Part shown: positions 60,840 to 64,000 of the stretch, in pieces | Position numbering within the stretch: position 1 is the stretch's first letter | Layout of the letters: every line of letters begins with the position of its first letter | Assembly (NCBI GenBank): GCA_022494885.1 | Contig: JAGVSM010003607.1 | Location: 38,177 to 102,176 of the forward strand | Direction: 5' to 3' | Source: Micrasema longulum | Lineage: Eukaryota; Arthropoda; Insecta; Trichoptera; Brachycentridae | DNA length: 64,000 bases | Position numbers and translations under genes: made by a program | The notes under the pieces: model-generated | Databases searched by the model: none | Told to the model about the DNA's origin: nothing | What the model saw: only the letters and a program-made list of their open reading frames with translations

Positions 60840-61385
60840 AAAATACACGAATTAGTAAAATATGTGTACGTAAAACATGAATTAATTGATTATTTCACGA
60901 TCATAAACACTTCTATTGTTTTATTCTCCTGACGCCATATACAAGTAGGCGCTGGGGTAGTTTGGTCCCCCCGTTAGGATCATGTATAATTTTTGGATGC
61001 TTAGTGAAGAAAAGGTTAAGAAACTATAGCATTACTGATTTTAAATTTTCGCAGGTGATTTGTAAAACGTATTAATACAAAGCGATCACTATTACGCTTC
61101 ATTTGGCCATCCAGGATCCCAAAAAATATTTTGAAAAAGTTCTCATGAACTGGATATAACAGACTTTCCAGGTAAATCAGAGGTCATTTTCATTTCGGAC
61201 TGAAATGACCCTTTAGGATCAAGTGTGGCGAATATTGTAACATGGATCGCCATTTTTTAAAATGTTTTGTTCGCAAATTTGAAAGGAACACACCCGAACA
61301 TAAATGTGATCTGATTCTCACAGTTTTTAGCTACCTGCCCTAAATTATTTTTTTGCGTAGGAACTTGTAATGAATAAGTACAGGG
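60840..61385. other. No supported feature
   Basis: Mixed composition, nothing recognised. Confidence 0.4.
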
Positions 61386-61387
61386 GA

Positions 61388-61465
61388 AAACATCAGCATC
61401 ATCATTCCCCTTTCACACCCAGTGGTGCATAGGCCACTGCATTGGCAAACCAAATTTTGATCCTG
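61388..61465 (-). mobile_element. SINE-A 3' tail fragment
   Basis: CATCAGCATCATCATTCCCC, GTGGTGCATAGGCCACTGCA, TTGGCAAACCAAATTTTGAT: the SINE-A end on the minus strand. Confidence 0.7.
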
Positions 61466-61589
61466 TTTCACACACAAAACTACATTCTTCATCCAACCAA
61501 ACACATTATATTTTCATATGTTTTGTATTAAGTATAAAATTACTTAGTAGTACTTAATAATATTTTTAATTATTTATTTATTTATAAAT

Positions 61590-62012
61590 TTGCACCACGA
61601 CAGGCCAGGGGGCCCAATAACAGTGGTGAATTACTTCACAGAATACCCAGGCTTGAGAAGTCACATTTAATTTTTGTGTCTCACCGAGAATCGAGCCCGG
61701 AATCTTCCGTGTGTGAGCCAAGCGTCTTTTTCAATTTCAATTTCAATTTATTTACTCATATATATGTACATTACAAAATGGAATATCTTAATTCATACAT
61801 ATAGAAATATTCTAAATAATTAGGTAAAATTAGGTATATATAAAAAAAAACACATAAGTATACATAATATCCAGAGAATAATATGTTAAAAATGTAAGAG
61901 AATCTTGTAACGAAAAACTTCCTCAGAGACGTAAAAAATGTCAATGTCCAAAGTAATATTGTTCAACATAGAGATAGCCCTTAGTCTTAACCACTACACC
62001 ACGGAGACCGGC
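61590..62012 (-). mobile_element. SINE-B split by an insertion
   Basis: Minus strand: head GTCTCCGTGGTGTAGTGGTT at 61989-62008, then, across 61729-61983, AAGACGCTTGGCTCACAC, GGAAGATTCCGGGCTCGATT and body to GTGGTGCAAATTTATAAATA. Copy otherwise complete. Confidence 0.85.
61729..61983 (-). mobile_element. Retroposed fragment inside SINE-B, 5-bp TSD
   Basis: 255 bases between direct copies of GTCTT (61724-61728, 61984-61988). Its minus-strand 3' end is AAATTGAAATTGAAATTGAA, a LINE-like repeat tail similar in style to family X (AATTGAATTG). 5'-truncated, no frame. Confidence 0.78.
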
Positions 62013-62014
62013 GC

Positions 62015-62400
62015 GTTTTTATCGTTTTGTAAAATTGTTTTAATTTCTTAATGAATATGTTTTTTTTCTCGTTTTATTTATACGTTCAAAATACTTACAT
62101 TTGTCTTTTTTTATCATATTTTATATATATATATATATATATTTTATACTGTTGACCTTTTCACACTTCATAATTGGTAAATAACTGGTTGTCATTATTA
62201 TTCTTTTTAAATCCTGTGTTTTACTTATAACGTTATAACTAAACTCATTTAATAACTAATATGAAAAAAGCACTAAGTGTCGATTAAAAAAAAAAGTTAG
62301 CTTTTCTAATAGCATGTGTCCTATCAGCACGTTGGTTTCATATTTTGTATTTTTTACAATGGTGAATATGTAAACTGGGATTTACATGCTAGTGTTATTG
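62015..62400. other. AT-rich with an AT dinucleotide run
   Basis: (AT)n at about 62123-62146. Nothing else recognised. Confidence 0.5.
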
Positions 62401-62475
62401 AAGTCCTGACGATGAGACGGGTTCATCTCGAAACCGGTTGATATATAAAAGTCGGTTAGTGGTTACATACAAATG
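62401..62475 (+). ncRNA. Hammerhead-like fold, Penelope-type, copy 2
   Basis: Plus strand: CTGACGA box 62406-62412; helix II GAGA/TCTC (62414-62417, 62426-62429); GAAA 62430-62433; helix III ACCGG/TCGGT region (62433-62438 with 62451-62456) closing with two G-U pairs; T at the cleavage position. Same layout as 42818-42876, with a different loop and a C/A mismatch inside helix II. GGTTACATACAAATGTTTA follows, the Penelope-like tail. Helix I is again not evident. Confidence 0.52.
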
Positions 62476-62479
62476 TTTA

Positions 62480-63495
62480 CTTTTTTTTTTAATAACTCTA
62501 CTAGGTTTTTTTAATAATTTGACTAGGTTTTAATATTGATATATAATTTTTTTACGTTTAATTTTGATGGATTACATTGCTGGTTTTGTTTCGATGCATA
62601 TTTTGTTTATTGTTTTTATTCGTATTTTATGGATTGTTTTTATTAGTTTTATATCAATGAATGTTTTTTTTATTTTAAATTATTTCATTTTGATCATTTG
62701 TTTTCTTAATTTTATTTAAATACGTATTTTATTCGTGTTTATTTTATTATTAATTCGTACAATTTTCACAATTTTTTTACAATTTTTACAATAATTTTTA
62801 TTCAATTTAATAATTTATTTTACTCATTTTATTTAAATATGTATTTAATCAGTGTTTTCATGTAATTGATGAAAAAAAGGTAGTGTCTTTTTTTTGGTTG
62901 TTTCAATATTTATGTGTAAGTATTGTGTATTATTTTTCACTGTTTTTAAACCAAATAAATAAATAAATTAGTTAACTGTACCAAGAGGTAAAAATTCTTT
63001 ATTAAATATCTCATTATTGTTTTGCGATTTCCGAATTTGTGTACAATTTTATACTAGTTTTGTTGATAGAATTCCGTCATATTTTCAAATATGCAAATAA
63101 CGTCATTTTCTTTTATTTTGAATTCTTGATTAAATCATCGTAGAATAAATGTTGTGAGAAAACCATGTACCTAAAAATATGATATTCATCGGAGATAGAG
63201 AACCTTTCTTAAGTAATTTCTATTTATTAATTTTTCTTCTTTCCATATCCGCTTCTAAGTGGAGCATGTGGACATTACCAGACGCCTCCAGGAGACCATA
63301 TTGCCAGCCAGCATCCTCGCCTCCTCCTATGTCAATTCCGCGTTCCTTAGTTTTTTTGTATTAAATCATACTTTTTTTTTGTACTCCCAGGAGTTACAAC
63401 AAACTCATGTTGGGATAGAATAATATTTACATAAAGGTATGGTAATAATAATAATATAGTATCAAGTGATAATATGTACATTAAATTACATTACA
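62480..63495. other. T-rich sequence, no gene
   Basis: 62480-63000 is very T-rich, like a LINE 3' UTR with an AAATAAATAAATAAAT end at 62954. 63240-63350 is slightly GC-rich. TACTCCCAGGAGTTA at 63384 is the CTCCC/GGGAG-type hairpin. Confidence 0.45.
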
Positions 63496-63497
63496 TA

Positions 63498-63675
63498 ACC
63501 TTGATAGGCCGGCTCTTTTGTCGGAGATATCATTAAATGTCCCCGGCTACCGTACCCGTCACACGTCGAGCTCTCTATTTCATGTGCCAGCAGTTCGTAC
63601 GAACTATGCCCAGAACTCTCCACTTATACGTTTTGCTAGTGAATATAATTTGAACTTTCCCCTTATTGATCCATG
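63498..63675 (+). pseudogene. LINE RT C-terminal fragment, copy 2
   Basis: Plus-strand translation of 63498-63675 matches the minus-strand frame at 42545-42720: RPALLSEISLNVPGYR-like words, then FHVPAVRTNYAQNSPL. The match stops at GATCCAT (63675), where a hAT-like end begins. Confidence 0.78.
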
Positions 63676-63845
63676 AAGGCTGGGAAACACTGATCTAGTC
63701 GTCTGCTAATATATGAAACCGCGAATCGAAAATTTCTAAAGTCGTTTATCAATAAGTTTCGATTTCGGTCGCGGCCGAAACTAGAACAGAAGCCGAAATT
63801 CAGTTTCGGCTGATAATCTTGTTTCGGTCGGTCACTAATATATGT
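63676..63845. mobile_element. hAT-like end and TTTCGG-rich MITE remnant
   Basis: GGCTGGGAAACACTGATCTA (63682-63701) resembles a hAT right end. 63750-63835 repeats TTTCGG/CCGAAA (TTTCGGTCGCGGCCGAAAC; GTTTCGGTCGGTCACTAAT), a style seen in hAT-type MITEs whose ends read TAGTGACC. The two may be separate elements. To 64000 nothing further is recognised. Confidence 0.45.
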
Positions 63846-64000
63846 ATATACACATCTATTTAGTGTTTACATAATAATTAAATTAATTTGTAAAATTACG
63901 CTCAATGACAGTTCAATTATCTTCTTAAATAAAATCGCCAAAAGACTTTTCACACGGTCGACTATTTGCACCAATGCCGCGCATTTCGATCATCTGTTAC

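Overview
This window looks like nuclear DNA of an AT-rich animal, most likely an arthropod and probably an insect. It has no bacterial-style gene packing. It is dominated by relics of LINE, Penelope-like, Helitron-like, hAT-like and TA-inserting elements, plus tRNA-derived SINEs. I found no intact host gene, rRNA or functional tRNA. Almost every open frame that means anything is a 3'-terminal piece of a non-LTR retrotransposon reverse transcriptase (RT). The order is not fixed by what I can read; 'insect' is an inference from repeat style and composition.

Layout. 0-3.3 kb: SINEs, one with a 9-bp target duplication, a LINE 3' tail and a LINE C-terminus. 3.9-4.15 kb: a long GAAAAA microsatellite. 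5-9 kb: a palindromic TA-flanked MITE, LINE 3' UTRs, and a LINE broken by a hairpin element and ended by a GGGGCC-type MITE. 9.4-9.7 kb: a possible terminal exon. 10-12.5 kb: a cluster of the window's commonest repeat (here called R1) with a LINE inserted in it. 13.5-16.6 kb: a head-to-head MITE pair, a Penelope-like endonuclease fragment with hammerhead-like sequence, and a 0.93-kb inverted-repeat element. 17.4-31 kb: LINE C-termini, nested SINEs and R1 copies. 32.5-33.1 kb and 44.5-45.5 kb: Helitron-like copies. 37.6 and 49.7 kb: two perfect 43-bp-arm palindromes. 37.7-39.2 kb: a LINE split by a hAT-like element with an 8-bp duplication. 40.9-41.7 kb: tandem R1. 42.4-43.9 kb: LINE and Penelope-like pieces beside the best hammerhead-like fold. 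48.2 kb: an insertion with an 11-bp duplication. 53.8-54.3 kb: a MITE within a MITE. 55.3-57.3 and 60.4 kb: LINE RT remnants. 57.9-58.8 kb: a less AT-rich island with many nuclear-receptor half-sites. 61.6-62.0 kb: a SINE split by a retroposed fragment.

The most useful signals are structural. Several unrelated LINE 3' tails each keep a short stem-loop, with stems held while loops change. Paralogous copies inside the window act as 'empty sites' that fix the exact borders of several insertions. Hammerhead-ribozyme-like folds lie in Penelope-like context. The R1 family recurs in tandem and in head-to-head form. The nuclear-receptor half-site cluster at 58 kb is the only strong signal not obviously explained by transposons.
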